A stretch of DNA of 64,000 nucleotides from Atopobiaceae bacterium (GTDB taxonomy: Bacteria; Actinomycetota; Coriobacteriia; Coriobacteriales; Atopobiaceae), in assembly GCA_022482785.1 (NCBI GenBank), contig JAKVON010000009.1:33563-97562 (forward strand), read 5' to 3'. A program made the translations under genes and the position numbers. A model generated the notes under the pieces. The model was not told the DNA's origin. It did not search any database and saw nothing but the letters and a program-made list of their open reading frames with translations. Positions 1-8,557 of this stretch are shown piece by piece (within the stretch, counting starts at the first letter, position 1; the number at the start of each line of letters is the position of its first letter).

Positions 1-1822
1 CGTCGGTGAGCTGGCTGCGATCTATCCCAACTACTCGACCCTGCAACTGAGGGGTCTCGTCTGCGGCGGCACGGTAGCGCTTAACGACCCGGCGGAGCAG
101 GCCGAGATCGCCAGCGGTGGGCGCTTCACGTTCGAGAAGGCCTTGGACGACTCCAAGGTCAACGCCAACACCTGGTCGATAACCACGTCGGGCGACGAGG
201 TCACCGTGCATGGCTACAACCTGCAGAAGGCGAGCCTCTACGTGGATGGCAGCACCACGGCCGTGACGCCCACGGCCCAGACGGCAGGCGAGATATCATT
301 CGTGGCCCCCTCCCTTCTCGATGGCAAGACGCACCGCTTCGACGTGACGGACACGTCCACGAAGCGCACCTACAAGGCGGCCTATGTGACCCCCGATGCC
401 TCCAAGAGCACGCTCGTGCGTGTGCACGATCTGCCCACGGCCGTCGACGCCGACTCCTCCACGGTCCTCTCGTCGTCGGATCGTATGTTCTGCGCCGACG
501 GCAGCGGAACTTACCTCTACAGCTGCGTCGACCCGTCCGATGCGACCTCCCCATGGATTGAGCTCAAGGCACCCGGTGCTCCCTGGGCGGGCGATGGGAC
601 CAACAACCGATCGGGCATCCGATATGCCTATGCGAACGGCAAGGTCTACGCCTTCGCGACCGATGACGTTGCGGCCACTTCGACTGCTGCGGAGCAGATC
701 GTCGTCTACTGCAGCGTATACGACATCATGAAGAACGCCTGGACTGCATGGGACAAGATCGGAAGTCTGGATTCTGCGACCGTGGACACCCTTTCGGCCG
801 CCGCATGCGACGGGAAGGCGTGCTGCCTCCTGTATACCGCCACCTTTGTCGATGGACAAGCGGTGGAGGCGAACACGCTGTTCTCCTGCTCTGCGGGTGG
901 CACGGATTTCACGCAGGCAAAACTCTCCAAGACGCTCTTCAAGAAGCTGGTCGGCGTCGGGGACACACTCTACGGGACTACCTTCGACAGCACGTCGGAG
1001 GGATCGAACGACTATTGCATCGGGCTTGCATCGGTCGATTCTTCGACTGCGGAGACAATGGGTCCGAACGTCGTGTCGGGTCTCTCGAAGGCTTCGGGGC
1101 CGAACGAGTTGGAGAATCAACTCGTCGCCTCCTCGTATAGGAGCGCGTCCGAGGTCGGTGTCGGCAACGGCATCGTGGCTGCAGGTGATTCCGACCTGGG
1201 GCTGGGGGACATGCAATTGATCGGGACCGATGCGACCGCTACCGAGCTGGGATTCTTCGGTCTTGACTCGGCCTCTGGTCTGGCCGTGGGCTCGATGGCC
1301 ATGTACGGCGGCAGGCTCTACCTGAACTGCGTCGACCACACGGCGGGTACCAACGACGTCGGGCTCTACGCGCTGCCGAGCGCGGCGGCTGCGAAGGTCG
1401 CGACCACGGACGTGACGCTCGCGGCCACGGCCGAGACCGGCGGTGCCGCGACGGTTGCCGACTGGCGCGGCAAGGCCGCGGGCACGCTCGACGTGCGCGG
1501 CGGCGACACCGCCACGTGGGCGGCCACGGCCGATGCTGGCTACACGTTCGCGGGCTGGTACGACGCCAGCGGCAACCTGGTCTCGTCGGACGCGACGTAC
1601 TCTGCGCTCGCGACGTCCTCGACGGCGCTGACCGCGCGGTTCACCGCCATCCCGGTCATGCCCGTGACGCCTGCCGCGGCCGCCTCCGACGTGTCGAGCG
1701 CGTCACCCGCAGCGTCGACCCCCTCCACGGGCGATCCGGCGCCGTCGTGGCCGGCCGGCCTCGCGCTCGTCTCCGTCGGCTGCTGCCTTGCGGCCGCGGC
1801 CTTGCGGAGACGCATGGGATAG
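1..1822 (+). CDS. Subtilisin-like surface protease, C-terminal part (5' end outside window)
   Basis: The reading frame is open from base 2 to the stop at 1820-1822, so only the C-terminal ~606 residues are present. It aligns by eye along its whole length with the C-terminal half of the complete S8 protease at 54224-58180: both carry LQLRGLVCGGT just after the catalytic-Ser region and then KVNANTWSITTSG. The visible part is the post-catalytic region, a beta-rich stretch with Kelch-like spacing, then a short repeat-like module (WAATADAGYTFAGWYD). It ends in a Pro/Ser/Thr spacer, a hydrophobic helix and RRR, a C-terminal wall/membrane anchor. The motif TPSTGD before the helix resembles an LPXTG-type sorting signal. 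The ATG at 143 is internal and is not the start. Surface location is inferred; the catalytic residues lie outside the window. Confidence 0.85.
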   Translation, partial: VGELAAIYPNYSTLQLRGLVCGGTVALNDPAEQAEIASGGRFTFEKALDDSKVNANTWSITTSGDEVTVHGYNLQKASLYVDGSTTAVTPTAQTAGEISFVAPSLLDGKTHRFDVTDTSTKRTYKAAYVTPDASKSTLVRVHDLPTAVDADSSTVLSSSDRMFCADGSGTYLYSCVDPSDATSPWIELKAPGAPWAGDGTNNRSGIRYAYANGKVYAFATDDVAATSTAAEQIVVYCSVYDIMKNAWTAWDKIGSLDSATVDTLSAAACDGKACCLLYTATFVDGQAVEANTLFSCSAGGTDFTQAKLSKTLFKKLVGVGDTLYGTTFDSTSEGSNDYCIGLASVDSSTAETMGPNVVSGLSKASGPNELENQLVASSYRSASEVGVGNGIVAAGDSDLGLGDMQLIGTDATATELGFFGLDSASGLAVGSMAMYGGRLYLNCVDHTAGTNDVGLYALPSAAAAKVATTDVTLAATAETGGAATVADWRGKAAGTLDVRGGDTATWAATADAGYTFAGWYDASGNLVSSDATYSALATSSTALTARFTAIPVMPVTPAAAASDVSSASPAASTPSTGDPAPSWPAGLALVSVGCCLAAAALRRRMG

Positions 1823-2049
1823 GATGTCCCGGCCTCTCGTTCACGAAGTCTCCTGTTGACTCGTCCCGTCCGTGCGAGGCTGCTCAATCAGATTGTATGC
1901 AGGGAGATCAGTTGCAATCCTTAAGAAGTCTTCAGGTTCGAGCGGGCATGGCCATGTGTCCCGGCCCACTGCCTACAATCGCAGCCAGGGGCAGCTCGTC
2001 CGGCGGGGAGGAGGAATCTCACCGACCCAGCTTCCAAGGGGGTCCTTCC

Positions 2050-2232
2050 ATGCGCGAGGTTTCCATCGAGGGCGCGAGGCTCGTCTGCGAGACCGTGATG
2101 ACCCTGTTCTACCGGCTCGACGAGGAGACCATGGTGTCCCTCGACATCACCCCCGAGCCCCTCGTCCACATCGAGCGCGAGAAGCACAACGCGTGCGAGG
2201 CCCTTCTCGCGGGGCTGCCCGCGTTCGATTGA
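2050..2232 (+). CDS. Small hypothetical protein (60 aa)
   Basis: A 60-residue acidic protein starting MREVSIEGARL. The start is chosen because AAGGGGG lies about 6 bases upstream. No signal peptide or membrane helix is visible and I do not recognise a family. It sits about 130 bases upstream of the diguanylate cyclase gene on the same strand and could share its transcript. Codon use is like that of the neighbours, which supports a real gene. Confidence 0.55.
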   Translation: MREVSIEGARLVCETVMTLFYRLDEETMVSLDITPEPLVHIEREKHNACEALLAGLPAFD

Positions 2233-2362
2233 ACGGGAGGCCCGTGCCGCCAGGAGGGGACGGGCGCGGCAAGGCATGCCGCGAGGGCCTTCCGGCAGGC
2301 TCGTACTGATACCATTGATGCGGTCCGATGACGTATCAGGCATGCGCACGAGAGGGCTTCCG

Positions 2363-3240
2363 ATGGATCTCAAGGTCGACTTCACGCCAGCCGAGGCGAG
2401 CGAGCTCCTCAGGCTGTTCAAGACGGACGACAACATCGTCCGTCTGGTCGATCCCGTCTCCCAGAGGGTCGTCGACGTCCTTGGAAACGTCGTGGGCGAC
2501 GAGATGTGCAGCGCGGTCTGGGGCCGTTGCGAGAGGTGCGAGAACTGCACCTCGCTCCGCGCGCTCGACGAGAGGACCGTCTACTACAAGATGGAGCTCG
2601 TCGACGACCGCACCTTCTGGGTCATCTCCCGATACCTGCGCATCGACGGGCAGCCGCGCATCCTCGAGGTCGTCACCGACACCACCGACAGCCTCATCAT
2701 GGACACCGACAAGCTCGACAAGATCGGCCGGATCATCCAGAGCTACAACCACCTCCTCATCACCGACTCGCTCACCGGCGTCTACAACCGCCGCTACCTC
2801 GACGACTACTTCGTTCCCTCGCTCAGCTGCTGCCACGACCGGGAGGTCACCGTCAACGTGGCGATGATGGACGTCGACCACTTCAAGCTGGTGAACGACA
2901 CCTACGGCCATCGTGCGGGCGACGCCCTGCTCAAGGACGTGGCGGGCTTCTGGCGCAGGCGCTATAACTCCCGCGAGAAGAATCGCGAGCGCCTCGTCGT
3001 GCGCTACGGGGGCGACGAGCTCCTCCTCATCATGAGCAGCGTCACGCCCGAGGCCTTCGCAGGGACGTCGAGCTGAGCTACGAGCACATGCGCAAGTTCT
3101 GCTACTACTCGCCCGAGGTGTCCATCCCCTTCAGCATCACCTTCGGCCTCGCCTCGAGCACGGAGTGCGCGGTTCCCTGGACGTGGGACGACCTGTTCGG
3201 CCTGGCCGACAAGCGCCTGTACGAGAACAAGAGGGCCTGA
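2363..3240 (+). CDS. Diguanylate cyclase (GGDEF domain), one frameshift
   Basis: Predicted to make cyclic di-GMP. The N-terminal ~120 residues form a PAS-like sensor with a cysteine cluster (C-x6-C-x2-C-x2-C, around residues 45-60) that could bind a metal or sense redox. The GGDEF domain follows, with DSLTGVYNRRYLDD, the metal site MMDVDHFKLVNDTYGH and the active-site loop YGGDEL. The last loop residue is Leu instead of Phe. At about 3058-3062 one base is missing: the frame ends at 3076, while the next frame continues LSYEHMRKF, then ITFGLASS, to the stop at 3240. Restoring one base gives 292 residues. The start at 2363 is chosen for the AGAGGG upstream; ATGs at 2318 and 2342 are alternatives. 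No transmembrane segment is seen. Confidence 0.8.
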
Positions 3241-3245
3241 GGCAC

Positions 3246-4329
3246 GTGAGGGGGCGGGGGAGCAAGGCCGCTGGAAGGATCGCCCTCGCGCTGGCGTGCG
3301 CCCTGCTCGTTCTGCCTGCGGCCGGATGTGCGAGCTCGTCCGTGACGCCCGATGCCGCCGCGGAGCCATCCGCGACCGCGTCCGGAGGCGGTTCTCCCGC
3401 CTCCCCGTCGTCCGTCGTGGCCGAGCATGGCCAGCTGCGCGTCGAGGGAGGCTCCATCGTCGACGCGCAGGGTCGCCCGTTCCAGGTGAGGGGAGTCTCG
3501 ACGCACGGGCTGGCCTGGTATCCGCAGTACGTGAGCGCGGAGTCGTTCGCGACCTGGCGCGACTGGGGCGCCAACGCCGTGCGGCTCGCCCTGTATACGG
3601 AGGGGGAGGGAGGCTGGTGCGCGACCGACGACGCCGGCAGGAGCGCCCTGCGCGCGACCCTCTACTGCGGGCATCGATGCCGCCGTCGCCGACGGCATGT
3701 ACGTCATCGTCGACTGGCACATCCTCTCTGACGGCAACCCCCTCGCGAACGAGGATGCCGCGAAGGCCTTCTTCGCCGAGGTGAGCGAGCGCTACAAGGG
3801 CTCGCCCAACGTGATCTACGAGATCTGCAACGAGCCGAACGGTGGCGCACGTGGGCGGGATACGTCAGCTCGTACGCCTCCGACGTGATCCCCGTGATAC
3901 GCGCCGACGCCCCGGGCTGCGCTCGTCGTGGTGGGCACGCCCAACTGGTCGCAGGAGGTCGACAAGGCGGCTGCGGCGCCGCTGCCGTTCGACAACGTCG
4001 CCTATGCCCTGCACTTCTACGCGGCCACCCATCGGGACGCACTCCGCGCGACCGCCGCCAGGGCGCTCGAGGCAAGGCTTCCCCTGCTCGTCACGGAGTT
4101 CGGGGGCTGCGAGGCCTCGGGGGACGGGGCGCTCGACGAGGCCTCGGCGGACGAGTGGATTCGCCTCCTCGACGAGCATGGCGTCGGATACGTCTGCTGG
4201 AACCTCTCGAACAAGGCGGAGTCCTCCTCCCTCGTCTCGAGCGGCTGCGACAAGCTCTGCGGGTGGCAGGACTCGGACCTCAGCGCGGAGGGCGCATGGT
4301 ACGAGGCCGTCCTCCGCGCGCATGTCTGA
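3246..4329 (+). CDS. Glycoside hydrolase family 5 (cellulase-like) lipoprotein, three frameshifts
   Basis: Predicted secreted endo-acting beta-glucanase/cellulase anchored as a lipoprotein. A GTG start at 3246, just after the upstream stop, gives the signal peptide RIALALACALLVLPAAGC with a lipobox. The GH5 fold is recognisable from VRGVSTHGLAWYPQY, MYVIVDWHILSDGNP, the acid/base motif YEICNEPN and the nucleophile motif LLVTEFGG. The gene is broken by an extra G near 3665, a missing base near 3848 and an extra T near 3919. Correcting them gives 360 residues, the usual size of a single-domain GH5 enzyme. Both catalytic glutamates are present, so sequence error seems likelier than decay. The gene directly follows the diguanylate cyclase, a pairing that hints at c-di-GMP control of extracellular polysaccharide (inference). 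Confidence 0.8.
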
Positions 4330-4416
4330 TCGCCGGCGCAGACGGGCGCCCTGTCCCCTGCCCATGGGCTACGATGGGACGGAGGGGTCGGTCTCGATGC
4401 GGACGGGGGACATGCC

Positions 4417-5292
4417 ATGCGCGATCTTGGGGTCATCGACATAGGGGGAACGTCCGTCAAGCTGGCGACCTGGTCGGGAGGGGCCCTCGTCGACCGGCAC
4501 GCGGTTCCCACCCCGAGGACGCTCCCCGAGTTCTACGAGACCCTCGAGGCGGAGGTCGCGCTCATGGGCGCCGCGCATCCCATCGAGGGCGTGGCCGTGA
4601 GCGCCCCGGGCGCGCCCAACAAGGCGACCGGCGTCATCGAGAGCGCGAGCGCCGTCCCCTACATCCACGGCTTCGACATGGTCTCCGAGCTCTCGCGCCG
4701 CTTCGGCCTTCCCGTGAGCATCGAGAACGACGCCAACTGCGCCGCGCTCGCCGAGCTCGTCGACGGCGCGGGCCGTGACGTCTCGAGCCTCGCCCTGCTC
4801 GTCCTGGGGACCGGCGTGGGCGGTGCGATGATCGTCGACGGCAAGGTCTGGCATGGCGCCCACCTGCTCGGAGGGGAGTTCGGCTTCGACCTCATGGACG
4901 GCGGCAGCATCCTCTCGCTCCTGGGGACGGCCGTCGCCGCGGCAGCTCGCTACAATGCCCGGACCGGTGCGAACGTCACGGGCAAGGACGTCTTCGACCT
5001 CGCCGGCGCGGGCGACGCGATCGCGGCCGAGGAGGTCCACACGATGGTCGCCTCCCTCGCGCGGGCCATCTACAACCTGCAGTACGGCTTCGATCCCGAG
5101 AGGTTCCTCATAGGCGGCGGCGTCTCGGCCAACCCCAGGCTCGTTCCGCTCGTCGACGCCGAGCTCGACCGCATCATGGCGACGGTCCGGGTGGCGAGCG
5201 TTCGGCCCGTGGTCGGCACCTGCTCCTATGGGCCGGCGGCCAACCTCCGCGGCGCCGTCGCGGACTTCGAGCAGACCCATCCCGAGGGGTAG
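4417..5292 (+). CDS. ROK-family sugar kinase
   Basis: A 291-residue ROK kinase, predicted to phosphorylate a sugar or glycoside using ATP in the cytoplasm. The N-terminal phosphate loop is DIGGTSVKLATW, the catalytic region is ENDANCAALAEL and the second phosphate motif is LGTGVGGAMIVDG. The Cys-rich zinc motif of many ROK glucokinases and NagC-type repressors (CxCGxxGC) is absent, and there is no N-terminal helix-turn-helix. This argues for a kinase close to the beta-glucoside kinase branch rather than a repressor. GGGGGA lies upstream of the ATG. It lies between a GH5 hydrolase and an alpha-amylase, suggesting a role in using released sugars; the exact substrate cannot be read from sequence. 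Confidence 0.85.
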   Translation: MRDLGVIDIGGTSVKLATWSGGALVDRHAVPTPRTLPEFYETLEAEVALMGAAHPIEGVAVSAPGAPNKATGVIESASAVPYIHGFDMVSELSRRFGLPVSIENDANCAALAELVDGAGRDVSSLALLVLGTGVGGAMIVDGKVWHGAHLLGGEFGFDLMDGGSILSLLGTAVAAAARYNARTGANVTGKDVFDLAGAGDAIAAEEVHTMVASLARAIYNLQYGFDPERFLIGGGVSANPRLVPLVDAELDRIMATVRVASVRPVVGTCSYGPAANLRGAVADFEQTHPEG

Positions 5293-5317
5293 GCGACGCG
5301 TCCGCCCCTGTCGCATT

Positions 5318-5347
5318 TTGGTGCTCGCGGCGGCCGCATGGTAGCAT
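5318..5347 (+). promoter_or_regulatory. Candidate promoter for the alpha-amylase gene
   Basis: TTGGTG (5318-5323) and TAGCAT (5342-5347) are separated by 18 bases and lie about 28 bases before the amylase start codon. The match to the sigma-70-type consensus is moderate. Confidence 0.4.
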
Positions 5348-5374
5348 CGGGGTGTCAACGAAAGGACACCACAT

Positions 5375-6949
5375 ATGCAGAACGGAACCATGCTCCAGGC
5401 TTTCTCCTGGTATCTCCCCTCGGACGGCGAGCATTGGAAGCGCATCAAGGAACGCGCCGCGACCTTCGCCCACGAGGGCATAACGGCCGTGTGGATGCCG
5501 CCTGCCTACAAGGGCGCCGATGGCGCCAACGACGTGGGATATGGCGTCTACGACACCTACGACCTGGGCGAGTTCGACCAGCGTGGCAGCGTCGCCACGA
5601 AGTACGGCACCAAGGCGGAGTACCTGGCGGCCATCAAGGCCCTCCACGACCAGGGCATCCAGGCGATGGCGGACGTCGTCCTCAACCATCGCATGGGCGC
5701 AGACGAGACCGAGGAGGTCCAGGCGGAGGAGGTCAACCAGGCCAACCGCGAGCAGGTCACCTCGGACGAGGAGACCATCAGGGCCTGGACCAAGTTCACC
5801 TTCCCCGGCCGCAAGGGCGCGTACAGCGACTTCGTGTGGGACTGGAACTGCTTCCACGGGACCGACTGGGACGATGCCACCAAGCGCAAGAGCGTGTGGC
5901 TGTTCAAGGGAAAGCACTGGGACGAGGACGTGACCCACAAGGAGAACGGCAACTTCGACTACCTCATGGGCGCCGACGTCGACCTCATGTACGACCCGGT
6001 CTACGCGGAGCTCCTCAAGTGGGGCCAGTGGTACCTCAAGACCACCGGCGTCGACGCGCTGCGCCTCGACGCCCTGAAGCACATGGAGCGCGGTTTCTAC
6101 CTGCGCTATCTCGAGGACCTTCGCAAGGCGGCCGGCAAGGAGCTCTTCGCGGTGGGGGAGTACTGGTCTGGTGACCTCGAGGACCTCCAGGCCTACCTCG
6201 GCGAGGAGCAGACGATGAGCCTGTTCGACGTGCCCCTGCACTACAAGCTCTTCATGGCGTCGAACTCGATGGGGGACATGGACCTCGGGCACATCTTCGA
6301 CCGCACCCTGGTCAGCGACAACCCCACCCATGCCGTGACGTTCGTCGAGAATCACGACACCCAGCCTAACCAGGCCCTCGCGTCGTCGGTCGAGCCTTGG
6401 TTCAAGCCCTCGGCCTATGCGCTCATCCTGCTCCGCGAGGCCGGCTACCCCTGCGTCTTCTACGGCGACCTCTACGGCGAGCCCAACGGCGGCTACATCC
6501 CCGCCGTCACCGAGCTCCCGCTGCTCATGGAGATCCGCCTCAAGTACGCCTACGGCAAGCAGAACGACTACCTCGACGACGGCGACCTCATCGGCTGGAC
6601 GCGCGAGGGCGACGACGAGCACGCCGGCAGCGGCATCGCCGTCATCCTCTCCGACCGCGGCGAGGGCGAGAAGACCATGCACGTGGGCACGCAGCACGCC
6701 GGCGAGACCTGGACCTGCATCCTCGGCGACGAGGTGGACGTCACGATCGGCGACGACGGGAACGCGACGTTCGACGCCGGCGCCGGCAGGCTCTCCGTCT
6801 ACCTCCAGAAGCCCGAGGCCACCAAGCTCGAGCACGACCCCATCATCAACGCGAAGCAGCTGCCCGCCGACGACGTCACCGCCGACGACGCCCCGGCCCC
6901 TGCCGCACCTGCCGCCCCTGCGAAGGAGCCCGCGGCCGCCAAGGCCTAG
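5375..6949 (+). CDS. Cytoplasmic alpha-amylase (GH13)
   Basis: A 524-residue GH13 enzyme that should hydrolyse internal alpha-1,4 bonds in starch or glycogen-type glucans. It has no signal peptide and begins directly with the barrel (MLQAFSWYLPSDG), like the cytoplasmic GH13_5 amylases. Conserved regions: ADVVLNHR, the nucleophile in ALRLDALKH (about D231), the acid/base in AVGEYWSG (about E261) and the transition-state Asp in VENHDTQ (about D328). A C-terminal beta domain follows. The last ~40 residues form an unusual Ala/Pro/Lys tail (APAAPAAPAKEPAAAKA) with no catalytic role I can name. The Shine-Dalgarno is AAAGGA. The ROK kinase upstream fits glucan breakdown. Confidence 0.93.
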   Translation: MQNGTMLQAFSWYLPSDGEHWKRIKERAATFAHEGITAVWMPPAYKGADGANDVGYGVYDTYDLGEFDQRGSVATKYGTKAEYLAAIKALHDQGIQAMADVVLNHRMGADETEEVQAEEVNQANREQVTSDEETIRAWTKFTFPGRKGAYSDFVWDWNCFHGTDWDDATKRKSVWLFKGKHWDEDVTHKENGNFDYLMGADVDLMYDPVYAELLKWGQWYLKTTGVDALRLDALKHMERGFYLRYLEDLRKAAGKELFAVGEYWSGDLEDLQAYLGEEQTMSLFDVPLHYKLFMASNSMGDMDLGHIFDRTLVSDNPTHAVTFVENHDTQPNQALASSVEPWFKPSAYALILLREAGYPCVFYGDLYGEPNGGYIPAVTELPLLMEIRLKYAYGKQNDYLDDGDLIGWTREGDDEHAGSGIAVILSDRGEGEKTMHVGTQHAGETWTCILGDEVDVTIGDDGNATFDAGAGRLSVYLQKPEATKLEHDPIINAKQLPADDVTADDAPAPAAPAAPAKEPAAAKA

Positions 6950-6973
6950 GAGAGCGGGGAACAAGCATGCCCA

Positions 6974-7003
6974 AAGGGGGCCCGGCCTGCGTCGGACCCC
7001 CTT
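6974..7003 (+). terminator. Hairpin between amylase and ATP-grasp genes
   Basis: AAGGGGG (6974-6980) pairs with CCCCCTT (6997-7003), extended inward by CCG/CGG after one mismatch. No long T-run follows, so it may be a weak terminator or an mRNA-stabilising hairpin in the 83-base gap. Confidence 0.5.
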
Positions 7004-7032
7004 CTGCGAACCATTCGAGGAGATGCCCGACC

Positions 7033-8235
7033 ATGAACTTCGTCTTCGTCTCGCCGAACTTCCCGGCGACCTACTGGAACTTCTGCGACCGCCTCAAGCG
7101 CTGCGGCGCTACGGTGCTCGGCATCGGCGACTGCGCCTCCGAGGCCCTTGCCCCCGAGCTCAGGGCCTCCCTCGACGACTACTACCGCGTCGACTCCTTC
7201 GCGAACTACGACCAGGTCTACCGCGGGGTCGCCCACTTCGCCTCGCGCCACGGCCGCATCGACTGGATCGAGTCGAACAACGAGTGCTGGCTCGAGACCG
7301 ACGCCCGGCTCCGCACCGACTTCAACGTCACGACGGGCGAGCAGACGTCCGGGATAGCGCGATACAAGAGCAAGTACGACATGAAGGCCTACTATGCCCG
7401 CGCGGGCGTGCCCGCCCCCAAGTGCCACCGCATCGCCGCGGAGACCACGATCGACGAGGCCCGCTGGTACATCGGCGAGGACGGCGGCTATCCCTTCTTC
7501 GCGAAGCCCGAGGTGGGCGTCGGCGCGGCGGGGACGTTCAAGCTGGGCGACGAGGCCGACCTCCGGAGGTTCTTCGCCGAGAAGCCCGACGTGCCCTATG
7601 CCCTCGAGCAGTTCGTCACCGGCGACATCTACAGCTACGACGCCATCGTCGACTCGCACGGGGAGCCGCTGTTCGAGTCGAGCTGCTGGTTCCCGCCCTC
7701 GATGGCGGAGGTCGTCGAGAGGCAGCTCGACATCACCTATCGGGTGCTTCCCGAGGTCCCGCCCCAGCTGAGGGAGAGGGGCAGGGCGACGGTGCGCGCC
7801 TTCGGCGTGAGGAGCCGCTACGTGCACCTCGAGTTCTTCCGGCTCGCGGCCTGGCATGGGGGCCTGGGCGACCAGGGCGACTTCGTGGGCCTCGAGGTGA
7901 ACATGCGGCCGGCCGGAGGCTACACCCCGGACCTCATGAACATCGCGCACGGCGTCGACGTCTACCGGATCTGGGCCGACATGGTCTGCCACGACCGCCG
8001 CGAGGTCCCGGACGCCGGCGACCACCAGTACTGCGTCTGGGCGGGACGGCGCGACTCCCACTCCTACGCGCACTCCCACGACGAGGTCATGGCGAGGCAC
8101 GGGGAGCGCATCCGGATGCAGGGCCGCATGCCGGACGCGCTCTCCGATGACCTCGGGCAGCAGTTCTACGTCGCGCGCGAGCCCGACGAGGCGGCGGCGG
8201 ACGCCTTCGCCTCGTTCGTGCTCGCGCGGGCCTAG
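7033..8235 (+). CDS. ATP-grasp domain enzyme of unknown substrate
   Basis: A 400-residue protein of the ATP-grasp superfamily, which joins a carboxylate to an amine or thiol through an acyl-phosphate. The N-terminal Rossmann-like preATP domain starts MNFVFVSPNFPATYWNF. The ATP-binding core shows YPFFAKPEVGVGAAGTFKL, ALEQFVTGDIYSYDA and the metal-binding segment FVGLEVNMRPAGGYTPD. The closest general resemblance is to carbamoyl-phosphate-synthase-like or carboxylate-amine ligase ATP-grasp proteins; the substrate cannot be told. The start at 7033 is set by GAGGAG ten bases upstream; the frame also runs back into the amylase gene without a credible start. No partner enzyme is adjacent. Confidence 0.8.
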   Translation: MNFVFVSPNFPATYWNFCDRLKRCGATVLGIGDCASEALAPELRASLDDYYRVDSFANYDQVYRGVAHFASRHGRIDWIESNNECWLETDARLRTDFNVTTGEQTSGIARYKSKYDMKAYYARAGVPAPKCHRIAAETTIDEARWYIGEDGGYPFFAKPEVGVGAAGTFKLGDEADLRRFFAEKPDVPYALEQFVTGDIYSYDAIVDSHGEPLFESSCWFPPSMAEVVERQLDITYRVLPEVPPQLRERGRATVRAFGVRSRYVHLEFFRLAAWHGGLGDQGDFVGLEVNMRPAGGYTPDLMNIAHGVDVYRIWADMVCHDRREVPDAGDHQYCVWAGRRDSHSYAHSHDEVMARHGERIRMQGRMPDALSDDLGQQFYVAREPDEAAADAFASFVLARA

Positions 8236-8250
8236 GCGGCCCTGCGCCTA

Positions 8251-8389
8251 TGGCGGAAAGCTCGTTCGTGAGGTTTGGCCATGGCGGAAAGCGCGTTCGT
8301 GAGGATGGCACGCAATAACGCAGCAGGTAGGCGGGCTGGCGGTTTTCACGCCCTGCCCCGTGGCGCCTCACGAACGCATAATGCGCCGT
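8251..8389. repeat. Three copies of a short intergenic repeat
   Basis: Two copies read on the minus strand (8251-8273 and 8282-8304, 31 bases apart) and one on the plus strand (from 8366). All contain CCTCACGAACG, five variable bases, then TSCGCC. The second and third copies face each other as an inverted repeat. The same core, with CCCCACGAAYG, recurs five times at 58314-58561. The 8236-8557 spacer otherwise holds only the promoter and leader of the next gene. Confidence 0.7.
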
Positions 8390-8453
8390 CGGCTGGCGGA
8401 ATCCCCCGCGATGCGGTATCATTCGTATGTGCTCCTATGCGGGAAGCATTATT

Positions 8454-8472
8454 TTTTGACTATTAGTCAAAA
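8454..8472. promoter_or_regulatory. Perfect 19-bp palindrome, probable operator
   Basis: TTTTGACTA, a central T, then TAGTCAAAA: nine-base arms with no mismatch. It covers the whole -35 element of the promoter for the radical SAM gene. Such placement is typical of a dimeric repressor that blocks RNA polymerase. The arm sequence resembles MarR-type operators, but the regulator is not identified. Confidence 0.7.
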
Positions 8473-8484
8473 TCGTTCTATAAT
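8456..8484 (+). promoter_or_regulatory. Strong sigma-70-type promoter of the radical SAM gene
   Basis: TTGACT at 8456-8461 and a perfect TATAAT at 8479-8484 are separated by exactly 17 bases. Transcription should start near 8491, leaving a leader of about 65 bases before the ATG at 8558. This is the best promoter match I see in the window, in an AT-rich island. Confidence 0.85.
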
Positions 8485-8557
8485 CCAAACCGATAACTGA
8501 AGATGCCGTCCAGCAGTCGCGCGGGCCAGTGGCGCCCGTGCAGGAGGAGAACAAATC

